Source: Devosia lacusdianchii (GTDB lineage: Bacteria; Pseudomonadota; Alphaproteobacteria; Rhizobiales; Devosiaceae). Taken from it: 64,000 nucleotides of DNA. Positions within the stretch are counted from its first letter, which is position 1. Each line of letters begins with the position of its first letter. The notes under the pieces are model-generated. The model searched no databases. It was not told the DNA's origin and worked only from the letters and a program-made list of their open reading frames with translations. A program made the translations under genes and the position numbers. Location of the stretch: assembly GCF_022429625.1 (NCBI RefSeq), contig NZ_CP092483.1:2232001-2296000 (forward strand). The letters run 5' to 3'. This document shows, in pieces, positions 1-9,900 of this stretch.

Positions 1-631
1 CCGCTTTGCACCATCGATTGATCTGACTGGCCAGACCCGGACCGCGGTGGGGATGGAGAAAAACGAAGCCGGCATCCACGATCCCTTGCGGCACTGCGGC
101 GCCATCTAGATCAAAGAAAAGTGGCGAGTAGGCCAAGGCGAGTCTGTCGGTCGCCAGTACACGAGACGTAAGCCGGAATGAGCCGACAGGGAGGCGCACG
201 AAGCCGACATCAAGCCGCCCATCGAGTAGGCGATCGGCCTGCTCCGATGACGAAAAGTCGTCCAATGACACGGCAACGTCAGGGAACGCCCGTTGGAACT
301 GCCCGACCATCCTGGGGGCCATGTCGATGGTTGACAGTCCGAAGCCGACATCGAGCTTGCCTTGAGCGCCCTGAGCCACGCGCCTGGCGCGTACGTGAAA
401 GGCATCGGCATCGCTGATGAGCCGGGCAGCATCACCCAAAAGCGACCGCCCGACTGGCGTCAATACCGTACCGGTCCGATCTCGTTGGAACAGCGAAGCA
501 CCTATCGTTGCTTCCAGCGAATGCAGGCGCTTGGTCAGGGCCGGTTGCGTGATGTGAAGGCGATCGGCGGCACGACCGAAATGCTTCAACTCGGCAAGCA
601 CCACAAAGGCGCGTATTTGGGCGATATCCAT
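1..631 (-). CDS. LysR-family transcriptional regulator, C-terminus cut by window edge
   Basis: The first 210 codons of a LysR-type regulator are visible and the frame stays open to base 1, so the end of the effector domain is missing. The N-terminus starts MDIAQIRAFVVLAE and carries the typical winged helix (FGRAADRLHITQPALTKRLHSL, about residues 18-40, then GASLFQRDRTG). The first half of the periplasmic-binding-like effector domain follows from about residue 90 (GKLDVGFGLSTIDMAPRM). It is divergent from the carbon-nitrogen hydrolase gene with 88 bp between the starts, so it probably controls that gene and itself from the shared spacer. The ligand cannot be told. The fold is certain; the target is inferred from position. 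Confidence 0.85.
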   Translation of the reverse strand, partial: MDIAQIRAFVVLAELKHFGRAADRLHITQPALTKRLHSLEATIGASLFQRDRTGTVLTPVGRSLLGDAARLISDADAFHVRARRVAQGAQGKLDVGFGLSTIDMAPRMVGQFQRAFPDVAVSLDDFSSSEQADRLLDGRLDVGFVRLPVGSFRLTSRVLATDRLALAYSPLFFDLDGAAVPQGIVDAGFVFLHPHRGPGLASQINRWCKA

Positions 632-719
632 TCCCACAGGTTATCACACCGCACCCCAGCTTTCATTGGCGATCATCGTCAATGGCGCGCATTCTGCGCT
701 TGCCAAGCAGGAGCCGCCG

Positions 720-1685
720 ATGACCGCAAAAACCCTACGCGTCGCAACCGTCCAGTTCCAACATAGGGCGGGCGACAAACCCTATAACCTCTCACGCCTC
801 GAGGCTTTCGCGCGGAAAGCCAGCCGGGCCGGTGCCCAGATCGTCGTGCTGCCGGAGATGTGCGTCAGCGGCTATTGGCACGTGCCAAACCTAGATGCTG
901 AGGGTGTAGCGGACCTGGCTGAGAGCGTGACGGGTCCATCCATCACCTCGGTAGCGGCCCTGGCGGCGAGCTTGGGCATCGCCATTGGCGTAGGTTGGGT
1001 GGAACGGGACGAGGACGGCCGGTTCTTCAACGCATACCGCGTGTGCTTTCCGGATGGCTCGGGTCACACCCACCGCAAACTGCACGCCTTCGAGCACGAA
1101 CTGATCCAGAGCGGTGACCGATATACCGTGTTCGACACGCCCTGGGGTGTCCGCATGGCTATCCTCATCTGTTTCGACAACAATCTCATCGAGAATGGCC
1201 GGGCCTGCGCATTGTTAGGGGCGCAAGTTCTCATCGCGCCGCATCAAACAGGGGGAACGAGGTCGCGCAGCCCTCACGGGATGAAGCCCATCCCCGTTTA
1301 TCTTTGGGAGAACAGACACGACGATCCGCAAGCCCTGCGCGACGCGTTCGCTGGTCCCAATGGACGGGGCTGGCTGATGCGCTGGCTGCCCGCCCGAGCA
1401 CATGACAACGGCATGTTTCTGATCTTCAGCAACGGCGTCGGCCGGGATGAGGACGAGCTTCGAACCGGCAATGCCATGATACTCGACCCGTACGGGCGTA
1501 TCATCGCTGAAAGTACCGCGATAGAAGAGGACATGGTGATTGCCGAGCTCGACCTGTCCCTCATTGCAGACAGCAGCGGACAGCGCTGGATGACCGGCAG
1601 GCGCCCTGATCTATACGCCGTTCTAACGGAGTGGCGTGGCGACGAGCGATCACCGCGAGATGTGCGGTTCAAGCTGAAGGAGTAA
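720..1685 (+). CDS. carbon-nitrogen hydrolase (nitrilase superfamily)
   Basis: A 321-residue member of the nitrilase/amidase superfamily, which hydrolyses C-N bonds of nitriles or amides through a Glu-Lys-Cys triad. The triad is visible: Glu46 (VVLPEMCVSG), Lys120 (THRKLHAFE) and Cys151 (AILICFDNN). The protein lacks a signal peptide and is probably cytosolic. The ATG at 720 was chosen because AGGAG lies eight bases upstream and the beta-strand RVATVQF begins just after it; an upstream in-frame ATG at 666 has no ribosome site. The substrate is unknown. It resembles single-domain N-carbamoyl or aliphatic amidase branches more than NAD synthetase or Nit/Fhit forms. The divergent LysR gene probably regulates it. 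Confidence 0.85.
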   Translation: MTAKTLRVATVQFQHRAGDKPYNLSRLEAFARKASRAGAQIVVLPEMCVSGYWHVPNLDAEGVADLAESVTGPSITSVAALAASLGIAIGVGWVERDEDGRFFNAYRVCFPDGSGHTHRKLHAFEHELIQSGDRYTVFDTPWGVRMAILICFDNNLIENGRACALLGAQVLIAPHQTGGTRSRSPHGMKPIPVYLWENRHDDPQALRDAFAGPNGRGWLMRWLPARAHDNGMFLIFSNGVGRDEDELRTGNAMILDPYGRIIAESTAIEEDMVIAELDLSLIADSSGQRWMTGRRPDLYAVLTEWRGDERSPRDVRFKLKE

Positions 1686-1709
1686 CCTTTCGGCGACGCA
1701 TCCGACCGC

Positions 1710-2588
1710 CTAATCCTGCAGGAATTCGGTTGCGAACTGGGTCACCGCCGGTGACCCTATAATGGTATAATGCGTGACTCCCGGAATGATCGCCAGCCGA
1801 TTGGAAGAGCGCAAAGACCCATCCATTCCAGCGTTCCTTTGCCCTCCGCCCAGCAGCTTGTAGAACTCGACCATATGCTCCGGCCGGATGGAATCGGCGT
1901 CCGCGAAGACCAGAAGGGTCTGCGATTTGATGTCCTTGATCCCATCGGACCAGTCATGGCCCTGCATGCCGAGCTCGCCAGACCTGCGCATGAGCCTGGG
2001 CCAATCGACGTCCGGATAGAGCTGGGCCAGCGGCGATTGGGCGATACTGTTGCCAATCGCATCGGCCGTGCCAGGCATTTGCTCGAAAGCAGCCTGGACT
2101 TCCGGGTATACACCGCCTTGGGAATACGCGGCCGATATCACCACGAGCTTGTCGAGCATATCGGGGTGCCGAAGCGCAAATTGCAGCGCGATCTTGCCGC
2201 CAAACGAATAGCCCATGACGCTGGCCCTCTCGATTCGGCGATCATCGAGCACCGCGGCGACATCATCGGCGAACTGCTCGACAGACCAGGGCGCATCACT
2301 GTCTTTGCTCAGGCCATGCCCGCGGGCGTGGATGGCGATCACTTTGAAGCTCTTCGCCATTTCCGCAAGCGGCGCACCAAACATTGTGGAAGGGTTCACG
2401 CCACCATGTAAGAGGACCAGCGGCGCTCCCTCTCCATGAATTTCATAATAGAGCTCTGTTCCCTCAACCGGCGCGTATCCGCTCTCGATAGCTCGCGACA
2501 TGGTGTCTCCTCCTTGTGATTGGGCCAGGACGTTTGTGGTCGCCAGAGCGACAAAGACCATAAGCCCCCCGATAGATCGTCTCAGCAT
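1710..2588 (-). CDS. secreted alpha/beta hydrolase
   Basis: A 292-residue alpha/beta-hydrolase. It has an N-terminal export signal (MLRRSIGGLMVFVALATTNVLAQ, cleavage likely after about residue 23), the oxyanion-hole HGG at 61-63, the nucleophile elbow GYSFGG with Ser128, an acid in FADADS and a C-terminal histidine in PGVTHYT. The product is therefore predicted to act in the periplasm on an ester or similar substrate. The ATG at 2588 is preceded by GGGAGGA at good spacing; the frame extends further upstream without a ribosome site. It lies 61 bp downstream of the AHSA1 gene on the same strand and may be the third gene of the ArsR-led unit. Substrate unknown. Confidence 0.8.
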   Translation of the reverse strand: MLRRSIGGLMVFVALATTNVLAQSQGGDTMSRAIESGYAPVEGTELYYEIHGEGAPLVLLHGGVNPSTMFGAPLAEMAKSFKVIAIHARGHGLSKDSDAPWSVEQFADDVAAVLDDRRIERASVMGYSFGGKIALQFALRHPDMLDKLVVISAAYSQGGVYPEVQAAFEQMPGTADAIGNSIAQSPLAQLYPDVDWPRLMRRSGELGMQGHDWSDGIKDIKSQTLLVFADADSIRPEHMVEFYKLLGGGQRNAGMDGSLRSSNRLAIIPGVTHYTIIGSPAVTQFATEFLQD

Positions 2589-2649
2589 CGAGTTCCTCCC
2601 TATGCGCCGGAGCTCTCCGGACTTCTGGGGCGGCGGCCCGGCATCAGCC

Positions 2650-3144
2650 CTACCCGGTCTGCGCCAACAGCAAACGCCCCAGCTTATCAAGCGTCTGCCC
2701 TACTCCCTCCGCAAAGCCGCGCACCATGGCGTCCTGCGCCTGTTGCTCGGTTTCGAATTCGGTCTTCATCACCAACTCTGTTCCGCCGTCGCGTTCGAAG
2801 AAGCTGAGGACGGTCGAATAGGCCGGAGGCGGATTCCCGTTCCAGAAGGCGTCGTCCCGGGGGACGCTGCGGTAAGCGATCCGCTCCGGTCTGCGGATGT
2901 CGGTAAAGACACGGACGCTGGGAATTTCGATGCCGTCCGGCGAGCGGATTACCGTGTGCCATTCGCCACCGACCCGGAAATCGAGCTTGGCGATCGGACA
3001 GGTAAACCCCTCCGGGCCCCACCATTGCGCCAGCAGATAAGGATCTTCAAACGACTTCCACACCAGCAGTCGAGGCGCTCTGAACCAGCGGGAAAAGGTC
3101 AGCGTCTTGCTCTCGGCATCGATTTTTGTCCGGCCATCCGTCAC
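2650..3144 (-). CDS. SRPBCC/AHSA1 domain protein
   Basis: A 164-residue START-like protein of the activator-of-Hsp90 homologue 1 type, a small ligand-binding helix-grip fold. Family marks include the opening FSRWFRAPRLLVWKSFEDPYLLAQWWGPEGF and the closing helix GFAEGVGQTLDKLGRLL. It overlaps the upstream ArsR gene by four bases (ATGA), the usual arrangement for ArsR-AHSA1 pairs, so the two are translationally coupled. The specific ligand is unknown. In this family the pair is often linked to stress or xenobiotic response, but nothing here proves it. Confidence in family is high and in role is low. Confidence 0.85.
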   Translation of the reverse strand: MTDGRTKIDAESKTLTFSRWFRAPRLLVWKSFEDPYLLAQWWGPEGFTCPIAKLDFRVGGEWHTVIRSPDGIEIPSVRVFTDIRRPERIAYRSVPRDDAFWNGNPPPAYSTVLSFFERDGGTELVMKTEFETEQQAQDAMVRGFAEGVGQTLDKLGRLLLAQTG

Positions 3145-3503
3145 TGCTTTGCTCCGCCGCTTGTCGTCCCCGCGGGGTCGATCGCTTGCAGTCGCTCCAG
3201 CAAGCCATCAAGCCGGTCGAGGCTCTGGTCCCAATGCTGGCGATAAATCTCGAGCCAGCTCATCACGTCCCTGAGTGCCGCCGTCTCCAATCGGCATGGG
3301 CGCATTTGCGCATTCCGCCCCCGGCTGACCAGCCCCGCATCTTCAAGCACCTTCAGATGCTTACAAATCGCCGGAATGCTCATGTCGAAGGGCGCGGCCA
3401 AATCCTTGACCGGTGCATCGCCCATCATCAGCCGCGCGAGGATCGCTCTCCGCGTCGGATCGGCAAGCGCCGAAAGCGTAGCGCTCAACTGATCTCTCGC
3501 CAT
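3141..3503 (-). CDS. ArsR-family transcriptional regulator
   Basis: A 120-residue winged-helix repressor. Its order is typical: LSALADPTRRAILARLMMGDAPVKDLAAPFDMSIPAICKHLKVLEDAGLVSRGRNAQMRPCRL, helix-turn-helix at about 32-55. It lacks the Cys-x-Cys metal site of arsenic sensors, so it is not expected to sense metals through the classic alpha3 site; ArsR proteins paired with AHSA1 partners generally belong to this metal-free branch. It starts an operon with the AHSA1 gene, and possibly with the downstream alpha/beta hydrolase. A dyad with nine-base arms lies 20 bp upstream of the start codon and is the probable autoregulatory operator. Confidence 0.88.
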   Translation of the reverse strand: MARDQLSATLSALADPTRRAILARLMMGDAPVKDLAAPFDMSIPAICKHLKVLEDAGLVSRGRNAQMRPCRLETAALRDVMSWLEIYRQHWDQSLDRLDGLLERLQAIDPAGTTSGGAKQ

Positions 3504-3522
3504 TGGAAACTAACTACCAAGT

Positions 3523-3544
3523 TATCTAACCTATTGGTTAGGTA
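3523..3544. promoter_or_regulatory. probable ArsR operator (inverted repeat)
   Basis: TATCTAACC and GGTTAGGTA form nine-base arms with one mismatch around a TATT spacer; the inner CTAACC/GGTTAG is perfect. The site lies between the ArsR start (3503) and the start of the dead FAD oxidase (3567), where an autoregulating ArsR protein would be expected to bind. An assignment to ArsR is inference from position and size. Confidence 0.55.
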
Positions 3545-3566
3545 CAACGCCGGAGGAGCGAGGTCA

Positions 3567-4024
3567 ATGCAGGCCGAGTACTTTCGTCGCGGCGGCGATG
3601 TCGCCGACTTGGCAGAACGGCTCACCGGCACCTGCCACCTGCCGGACGACCCAGCCTACGAATCCTGCTGCGCCATCTGGAACGGCATGATCGACAAGCG
3701 CCCCGCCTTGGTGCTGCGGCCTGCCAGCGAGGCCGATATCTCGGCGGCGACCGCCTTCGCCAGGGATCATAACCTGCCAGTCTCGGTGCGCGGTGGTGGC
3801 ACAACGTGGCGGGCGCAGCCCTGAGCGATGGCGGTATCACCATCGACATGACCCAGCGTCGCGCCGTCACCGTGGATCCGCACACCATGCTGGTGCGGGT
3901 CGAAGCGGGCGCCACATGGAAGGAAGTGGATGCTGCAACCCAGGAGCAGGGCATCGTCGTGCCCTCCGGCATCATCTCGGCCACCGGCGTCGCCGGATTG
4001 GCGCTGGGCGGTGGTTTTGGCTAG
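3567..4024 (+). pseudogene. FAD-binding (BBE-type) oxidoreductase, frameshifted and truncated
   Basis: The N-terminal half of a berberine-bridge-type FAD oxidase. The first frame (from 3567, with GGAGG upstream) reads MQAEYFRRGGDVADL to LPVSVRGGG. At 3800/3801 one C appears lost: adding it would restore GGGHNVAGAALSDGG, including the histidine that usually bonds FAD. The sequence then continues in the next frame (ITIDMTQRRAVTVDP to GVAGLALGGGFG) and meets TAG at 4022-4024, where the family normally continues GGGFGWL. The substrate and C-terminal BBE domains are missing. DNA from 4025 to about 4215 holds no recognisable remnant. It cannot make an active enzyme. A sequencing error could explain the first lesion but not the lost second half. 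Confidence 0.8.
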
Positions 4025-4372
4025 ACCTCGAGACGCTGCAAGAGGCGCGCCAGAGCGTCGCCTGCCATGCCTCGGTGGTTTGGGAAGCGGGCCGCCTGCT
4101 TTTGGGCGCCGATCTGGTCCGACCGCAGGTTCATTCCCTCATGATCATTGCCGGCGCTGCCAAGGGAGAGGGCGCGTTAACTTTTGATCAATCCCTTATC
4201 CGAATGCACGAGTGAAATTGCGGTTGTTTCATTTGCATGATGGGAAGCGTCGGCTAGTTTCGCCCTGTTGCTGGTAACCGCCCATTTTAATTGAGCGATT
4301 CAGAATCTCAGAACGCCGGCATTACCCTCAGGCGGACCACCGGCGATGCCACTCGCCGACTAGAGAGTTGAT

Positions 4373-6760
4373 ATGACCATTCTCATTAGCGCTCCCCGCG
4401 AGTGCCCCAATGCTTGTTCACGCCCAGTCGGGCAAAAGTTCAACAGAGTTTCTTCAAGAAAATGGCGCCAGGCTTTTTTGACCGGCGGGTCGATTGGGGC
4501 GATGATGCTCGGCGCCACGACAGCAGCGACGGCGCAAACCTGGGACGGTAGCTCCAGCAATGACTGGAACGATGGCCAGAATTGGACCAGTAACGCGCCG
4601 CCCTCCGGGAGTGTCGGAGTCACGATTAACACCCCGTCCGCATCGATCGTCCTGGGCGTCAACGGAGCGGCCACCGGCCGCACCACTGGTTTAATCATGA
4701 ATTCGGCCTCAGGTTCACTAACGGTCCAGAACGGCAGCGTTTTGAACTCGACGGGTGGCGTCGTCTCTTCATCTGCTGGCCGGGTGAACACAATCTCCGT
4801 GACCGGAGAGGGGTCGCAGTGGCTAATTGGTGGCGCCCTGAATGTTGGCGGCATGGGTAGCGCGACGCTCAACATTCTGGACGGTGGCCTTGTCAGTGCG
4901 CAAGGCGTGGTACGCCTTGGCTTTAACGCGACGGGCATTGGCGTCATCAACATAACCGGTGGCGGGACACTCGAAACGACGAGCCTCACCAAGGGGACCG
5001 GCAGCGGCCAGGTCAACTTCGACGACGCAACGCTGCGCGCCCTCGCCAGCAATCCGAGCTTCCTGGGCACGTTGACCGTTTCGGAGCTCACCATCACCGC
5101 CGGCGGGCTGACTGTCGACACCAACGGCTTTTCGATCGGCGCCCCCGGTTTCAGCGGCACCGGCAGCCTGACGACCACGGGCACCGGCACCCTGACATTG
5201 ACTGATGTCAGCACTTATAGCGGCGACACGATCATTGGCAGCGGCAGCACGCTGGCGCTTTCCGGCGCCGGCGCGATCGCGTCGAACCGGGTGGTCGCCG
5301 ATGGTACGTTCGATGTCTCGGCCATGGCGGCCGCCGGCATTGCGATTCCGCGCCTCGAGGGCGTGGGCACGATGGCGCTGGGCGGCAAGGCTTTGACAGT
5401 AGGCCAGATCGCACCGGGCGGCGTCGGCTTGGGCACGCTCACCATCGATGGCAACTATGTGGGCACCGGCACATTGCTGGAGATCCAGTCCAACTTGGCC
5501 GGCGACGGCGCTGCGACGGACCTCCTCGTCATCACCGGTAACAGCACCGGCACCACCAACGTTGCCGTGACCAAGGTGGGTGGCAGCAGCGGGGCCACGG
5601 TCAACGGCATCAAGATCGTCGATGTGGGCGGCGCCTCAGCAGGCACCTTCACCTTGCTTGGCGACATGGTGGTCAATGGAGAGCAGGCCGTTGCGGGTGG
5701 CGCCTATCTCTACGGCCTCTACGAGGGCACGCCGACCAGTGCCGATGGTGACTGGTATCTGCGCAGCCTCGTCAACCCGTCTGACCCGGGCACACCGATT
5801 TTCCAGCCCGCCGCGCCCGTTGTCGAGGCTTACATTGCCGCGGCGCTGCAATCTTTCAATGAGATGGATACACTGCGACAGCGCCTCGGCAACGGCTGGC
5901 GATCTGAGGGTAGCGCCCAAAGCCGAGGGCTCTGGGGGCGCATCGAGGGAAAGCACGCGGTAAACGCGCCGGGATCGTCGACCACTGGCGCGACCCACAC
6001 GGTGGACACCCTGCAGTTACAGGGTGGCGTTGATGGTGTGATCCTGCAACCTGGCGACGGTACGGTCGTGGGCGGCGTCAATATGCAGATTGGCAGTATC
6101 TCTGCCGATATCGGCTCGGCATCCGGCAGTGGTAAAGTCGCGGGCACCGCCGTCGGTCTTGGCGGCGGACTCACCTGGTTTGCCGATAGCGGCCTTTATC
6201 TTGATGCCCAGGGAAAGCTCACCTGGTTCGACACGAGTCTCTATTCCAACACGCTCGGCCGCTCCATCGTCTCCGGAAACGACGGTTTTGGCTACGCCTT
6301 CAGCCTCGAGGGCGGCCGGCAGTTTGCCATCGATGACAAATGGTCGGTCACGCCGCAGGCGCAGCTTTCCTATTCGCATGTGGGGTTCACGGATTTCCAG
6401 GATCCGTTCGGGAACACCGTCAGGCTCGATCGCGGCGACAGTCTTGTCGGGCGCCTTGGCATTTCGGCCGACTACAAAGCCGATTGGAAGGATACGAACG
6501 GCCAGGCCGGCAGCACCCACTTCTATAGCGTGGCAAGCGCCAGCTACGAGTTCCTTGAAGGCACTTCAACGCTGATCGGCGGCGATAGCGTCAGCAGCAA
6601 GAACGATCCGCTCTGGGGCGGCATCGGTATCGGCGGTTCGCTTAACTGGGCGGATGACAAGGTCTCGCTTTTTGGCGAGGCGGACTTCGCCACCAGCCTG
6701 AACAACTTCGGCAACAGCTACAGCCTTGGCGTGACGGCCGGGATCAAGGGCAAGTTCTAA
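4373..6760 (+). CDS. autotransporter (type Va) with beta-helix passenger
   Basis: A 795-residue outer-membrane autotransporter. It has a long N-terminal signal region ending near residue 55 (AFLTGGSIGAMMLGATTAATAQ). A glycine/threonine/serine-rich passenger follows (about 56-480) with beta-helix repeats, including one clear autotransporter-associated strand motif (GTLTLTDVSTYSGDTIIGSGSTLALSGAGAI). A C-terminal beta-barrel spans about 510-795, with alternating aromatic strands and the terminal Phe (GIKGKF) recognised by the BAM machinery. It is predicted to display or release the passenger at the cell surface, perhaps for adhesion. No protease triad was seen. AGAGAG precedes the ATG. It stands alone, with a hairpin terminator just after the stop. 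Confidence 0.88.
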   Translation: MTILISAPRECPNACSRPVGQKFNRVSSRKWRQAFLTGGSIGAMMLGATTAATAQTWDGSSSNDWNDGQNWTSNAPPSGSVGVTINTPSASIVLGVNGAATGRTTGLIMNSASGSLTVQNGSVLNSTGGVVSSSAGRVNTISVTGEGSQWLIGGALNVGGMGSATLNILDGGLVSAQGVVRLGFNATGIGVINITGGGTLETTSLTKGTGSGQVNFDDATLRALASNPSFLGTLTVSELTITAGGLTVDTNGFSIGAPGFSGTGSLTTTGTGTLTLTDVSTYSGDTIIGSGSTLALSGAGAIASNRVVADGTFDVSAMAAAGIAIPRLEGVGTMALGGKALTVGQIAPGGVGLGTLTIDGNYVGTGTLLEIQSNLAGDGAATDLLVITGNSTGTTNVAVTKVGGSSGATVNGIKIVDVGGASAGTFTLLGDMVVNGEQAVAGGAYLYGLYEGTPTSADGDWYLRSLVNPSDPGTPIFQPAAPVVEAYIAAALQSFNEMDTLRQRLGNGWRSEGSAQSRGLWGRIEGKHAVNAPGSSTTGATHTVDTLQLQGGVDGVILQPGDGTVVGGVNMQIGSISADIGSASGSGKVAGTAVGLGGGLTWFADSGLYLDAQGKLTWFDTSLYSNTLGRSIVSGNDGFGYAFSLEGGRQFAIDDKWSVTPQAQLSYSHVGFTDFQDPFGNTVRLDRGDSLVGRLGISADYKADWKDTNGQAGSTHFYSVASASYEFLEGTSTLIGGDSVSSKNDPLWGGIGIGGSLNWADDKVSLFGEADFATSLNNFGNSYSLGVTAGIKGKF

Positions 6761-6764
6761 AGCC

Positions 6765-6796
6765 AGATGGCCCGCCTTAGCTCGGCGGGCCATCTT
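6765..6796 (+). terminator. hairpin terminator after autotransporter gene
   Basis: Perfect 12-bp stem AGATGGCCCGCC/GGCGGGCCATCT with a seven-base loop, four bases after the autotransporter stop. The following T-tract is weak (TTCTCGTCT). Confidence 0.7.
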
Positions 6797-6905
6797 CTCG
6801 TCTGGAATTCACATGACGTCGTGCCCGACCACTGCCGTCCCTGCCGGCCGCCGCATATTGTCTATCGAACGACCGAAATGGGGTCGACAGCGCTCAGCGC
6901 CGTAC

Positions 6906-9900
6906 CTAGTGGAACCGCACATCCGTCACGCCTTCGAGCGCCTTGATGCCGCCCGCTACTTCTGCGGTGAGCCGATATGTCCCCGGCAGCTCGATCTCGT
7001 ATTCCCGTGCGCCACCGTCGCGGATGACGATGAAGTTGACGCTCCCCTCCCCGCCCCGCTTGAGCTGGGCACTGATGGAACCGAGCGCCTTGGCGTCGGC
7101 GGCAAATACCGTCAGGCGACGATCGATCTTGTCTTCAATGCCGTCGATCGGCTGGGCCGATAGCAGCCGCAGGCTGATGCCCTCGGCACGCTCGTCCGCA
7201 CCCACCTGCAGGATCACCGACTTGCCCGGCTGCAACATCGCGCCGAACTCGTTGATCTGCTCGGAAAAGGCGATGACCTCATAGCTTCCGGTCTGGTCGC
7301 TGAGGGTCAGAATCATCATCGGCGTGCCCTTGCGCGTACGCCGGTCCTGCCGCCCACTGATCGTGCCCGCCAGCCGGCCCGCCGAGGCGCCGTCCTTCAC
7401 CGCGCGCTCGAAATCACCCCAGCGTTGCACCCGCAGCTTGTCGAACAGGTCCGAATAGGCATCGAGCGGGTGGGCCGATAGATGGAAGCCGATCGCCGAC
7501 AGCTCGCGGTCGGCCCGCTCGGTGGTCGACCAGGCCTCGACCCCAGCCGGGATGCGGATGGGCTCGGGCTCGCCCATGTCGAACATGTTCCACTGGCCCT
7601 CATTGCGCTCCGCCGTCAGCGACTGCGCCATGCCCATGACGGCTTCGATGGCGGCAAAGGCCTGCTCGCGACTCGGTACGATATCGTCGAAAGCCCCGGC
7701 ATTGGCCAACGTTTCCAGCGTGCGCTTGCTCAAGATGCGCGGATCGACCCGGCGGGCGAAATCGCCAAGATCCTTGAACGGCGTATTGCCGCGTGCCTCG
7801 ACGATATGCTCGGCAACCTGCCGGCCCACGCCCTTGACCGCGCACAACCCATAGAGGATGCGCTTGTCCTTGACCGAGAACACCACTTCGGAGCGGTTGA
7901 TGCAGGGCGGCACCAGCTCGATCCGATGCCGCTTGGCCTCGCCGCGGAACTCCGCCAGCTTGTCGGTATTGCCCATATCCAACGTCATCGACGCGGCCAG
8001 GAATTCGTGCGGATAGTGCGCCTTGAGAAAGGCCGTCTGGTAGCTCACCAGCGCATAGGTGGCCGCGTGGCTCTTGTTGAAGCCGTAATTGGCGAACTTG
8101 GCCAGGAGGTCGAAGATCGTGTCGGCCTGGCCCTGCTTGAGGCCGTATTCGATGCAGCCCTTGCGGAAGCGCTCGCGCTGCGCGTCCATCTCGGCCTTGA
8201 TCTTCTTGCCCATGGCGCGGCGCAGCATATCGGCTTCGCCGAGCGAATAGCCCGACAGCAGCTGGGCGATCTGCATCACCTGTTCCTGGTAGACGATGAC
8301 GCCATAGGTCTCGTCCAGCACCTTGGAGAGGTCGGGATGCGGGTACTCCACGTCCTCGCGCCCATGCTTGCGGTCGCAGAACAGCGGAATATTGTCCATC
8401 GGGCCCGGGCGATACAGGGCCACGATAGCGATGATGTCTTCGAAGCGGTCGGGCTTCATGTCGACCAGCGCGCGTCGCATGCCCGCGCCTTCCACCTGGA
8501 ACACGCCGAACGTGTCGCCACGCGTGTAGAGATCGTAGGTCGGCTTGTCGTCGATCGGGATATCTTCGATGCGGAAGTTGCCGCCATCGAGGTTGACCAT
8601 GTTGACGGCGTACTGAACCGTGGTCAGCGTCTTGAGGCCAAGAAAGTCGAACTTCACGAGGCCCGCAGCCTCGCTCCATTTCATATTGTACTGGCAGACC
8701 GGCATATCCGAGCGCGGATCGCGATAGAGCGGCGCCAGATCCTGTAGCGGCCGGTCGCCGATGATAATGCCGGCGGCGTGCGTCGAGGCGTGACGGAACA
8801 GGCCTTCGAGATTGCGGGCGATGGCGACGAGATCGGCTACCGTCTCGTCTTCATCCACCATCTGCTTGAACTGCGGCACCTCGTTGAGCGTGCGCTCGAT
8901 GGACCACGGATCGGCCGGATTGGCCGGCACCAGCTTGCAGATGCGGTCCACCTGCCCGTACGGCATCTGCAGCACGCGCCCGACGTCGCGTAGCACGGCG
9001 CGCGCCTGCAACGTTCCGAAGGTGATGATCTGCGCTACCTGCTCGGTGCCGTACTTCTGCTGTACGTAATGGATCACCTCTTCGCGGCGGTCCTGGCAGA
9101 AATCGATGTCGAAGTCGGGCATCGACACGCGTTCCGGATTGAGGAAGCGCTCGAACAGCAGATTGTAGGCCAGCGGATCAAGGTCGGTAATGGTCGTGGC
9201 ATACGCCACCAGCGACCCGGCACCCGAACCACGTCCCGGCCCCACCGGAATGCCCTGCGACTTCGACCAGCGGATGAAGTCCGCCACGATGAGGAAGTAG
9301 CCGGGAAATTTCATGGACTGGATGATACCCAGCTCGAATTCCAGCCGTTCCCAGTATTCGGCCGCTGTCTTGCCCGGTGCGGGGCCGGGGCTGGCGAGGC
9401 GCTTGGCAAGCCCCTCCTCCGCCATGGCGCGCAACGCGGCCGCCTCCGCCGCAACCGCATCGGCTTCGCTTAGCCCCGGAGCCGCCGCGAATTTCGGCAG
9501 GATCGGACTGCGCGTGCGCGGCCGATACGAGGTGCGCTGCGCAATCTCGATCGTCGAATCCAGCGCCTCGGGAATGTCCGAGAACAGCGCCTCCATCTCG
9601 GCGCGGGTCTTGAAATAATACTGGTCGTTGAGCTTGCGCCGCTCGGTCTGGGCCAGCACGGTGCCGCCGGCAATCGCCAGCAGCGCATCATGCGCCTCGA
9701 ATTCCTTGACCGATTTGAAGAACGGTTCGTTGGTCGCCACCAGCGGAATGCCCTTGCGATAGGCATAATCGATCAGGCGCGGTTCGACCGCGGCTTCCTG
9801 CGGCCGGCCGTGGCGCTGCAATTCCATGTAGAGGCGGTCGCCGAACAGCTCTGCCAGCGTATCCAGCCGGCGCACGGCATTGGCGTCCTGCCCCTGCGCG

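Noticed and set aside
7482..8747. A 421-residue open frame on the plus strand.
   Set aside because: Antisense to dnaE. The composition (many His, Arg, Leu-Gly-Gln runs) is typical of opposite-strand shadows in high-GC DNA.
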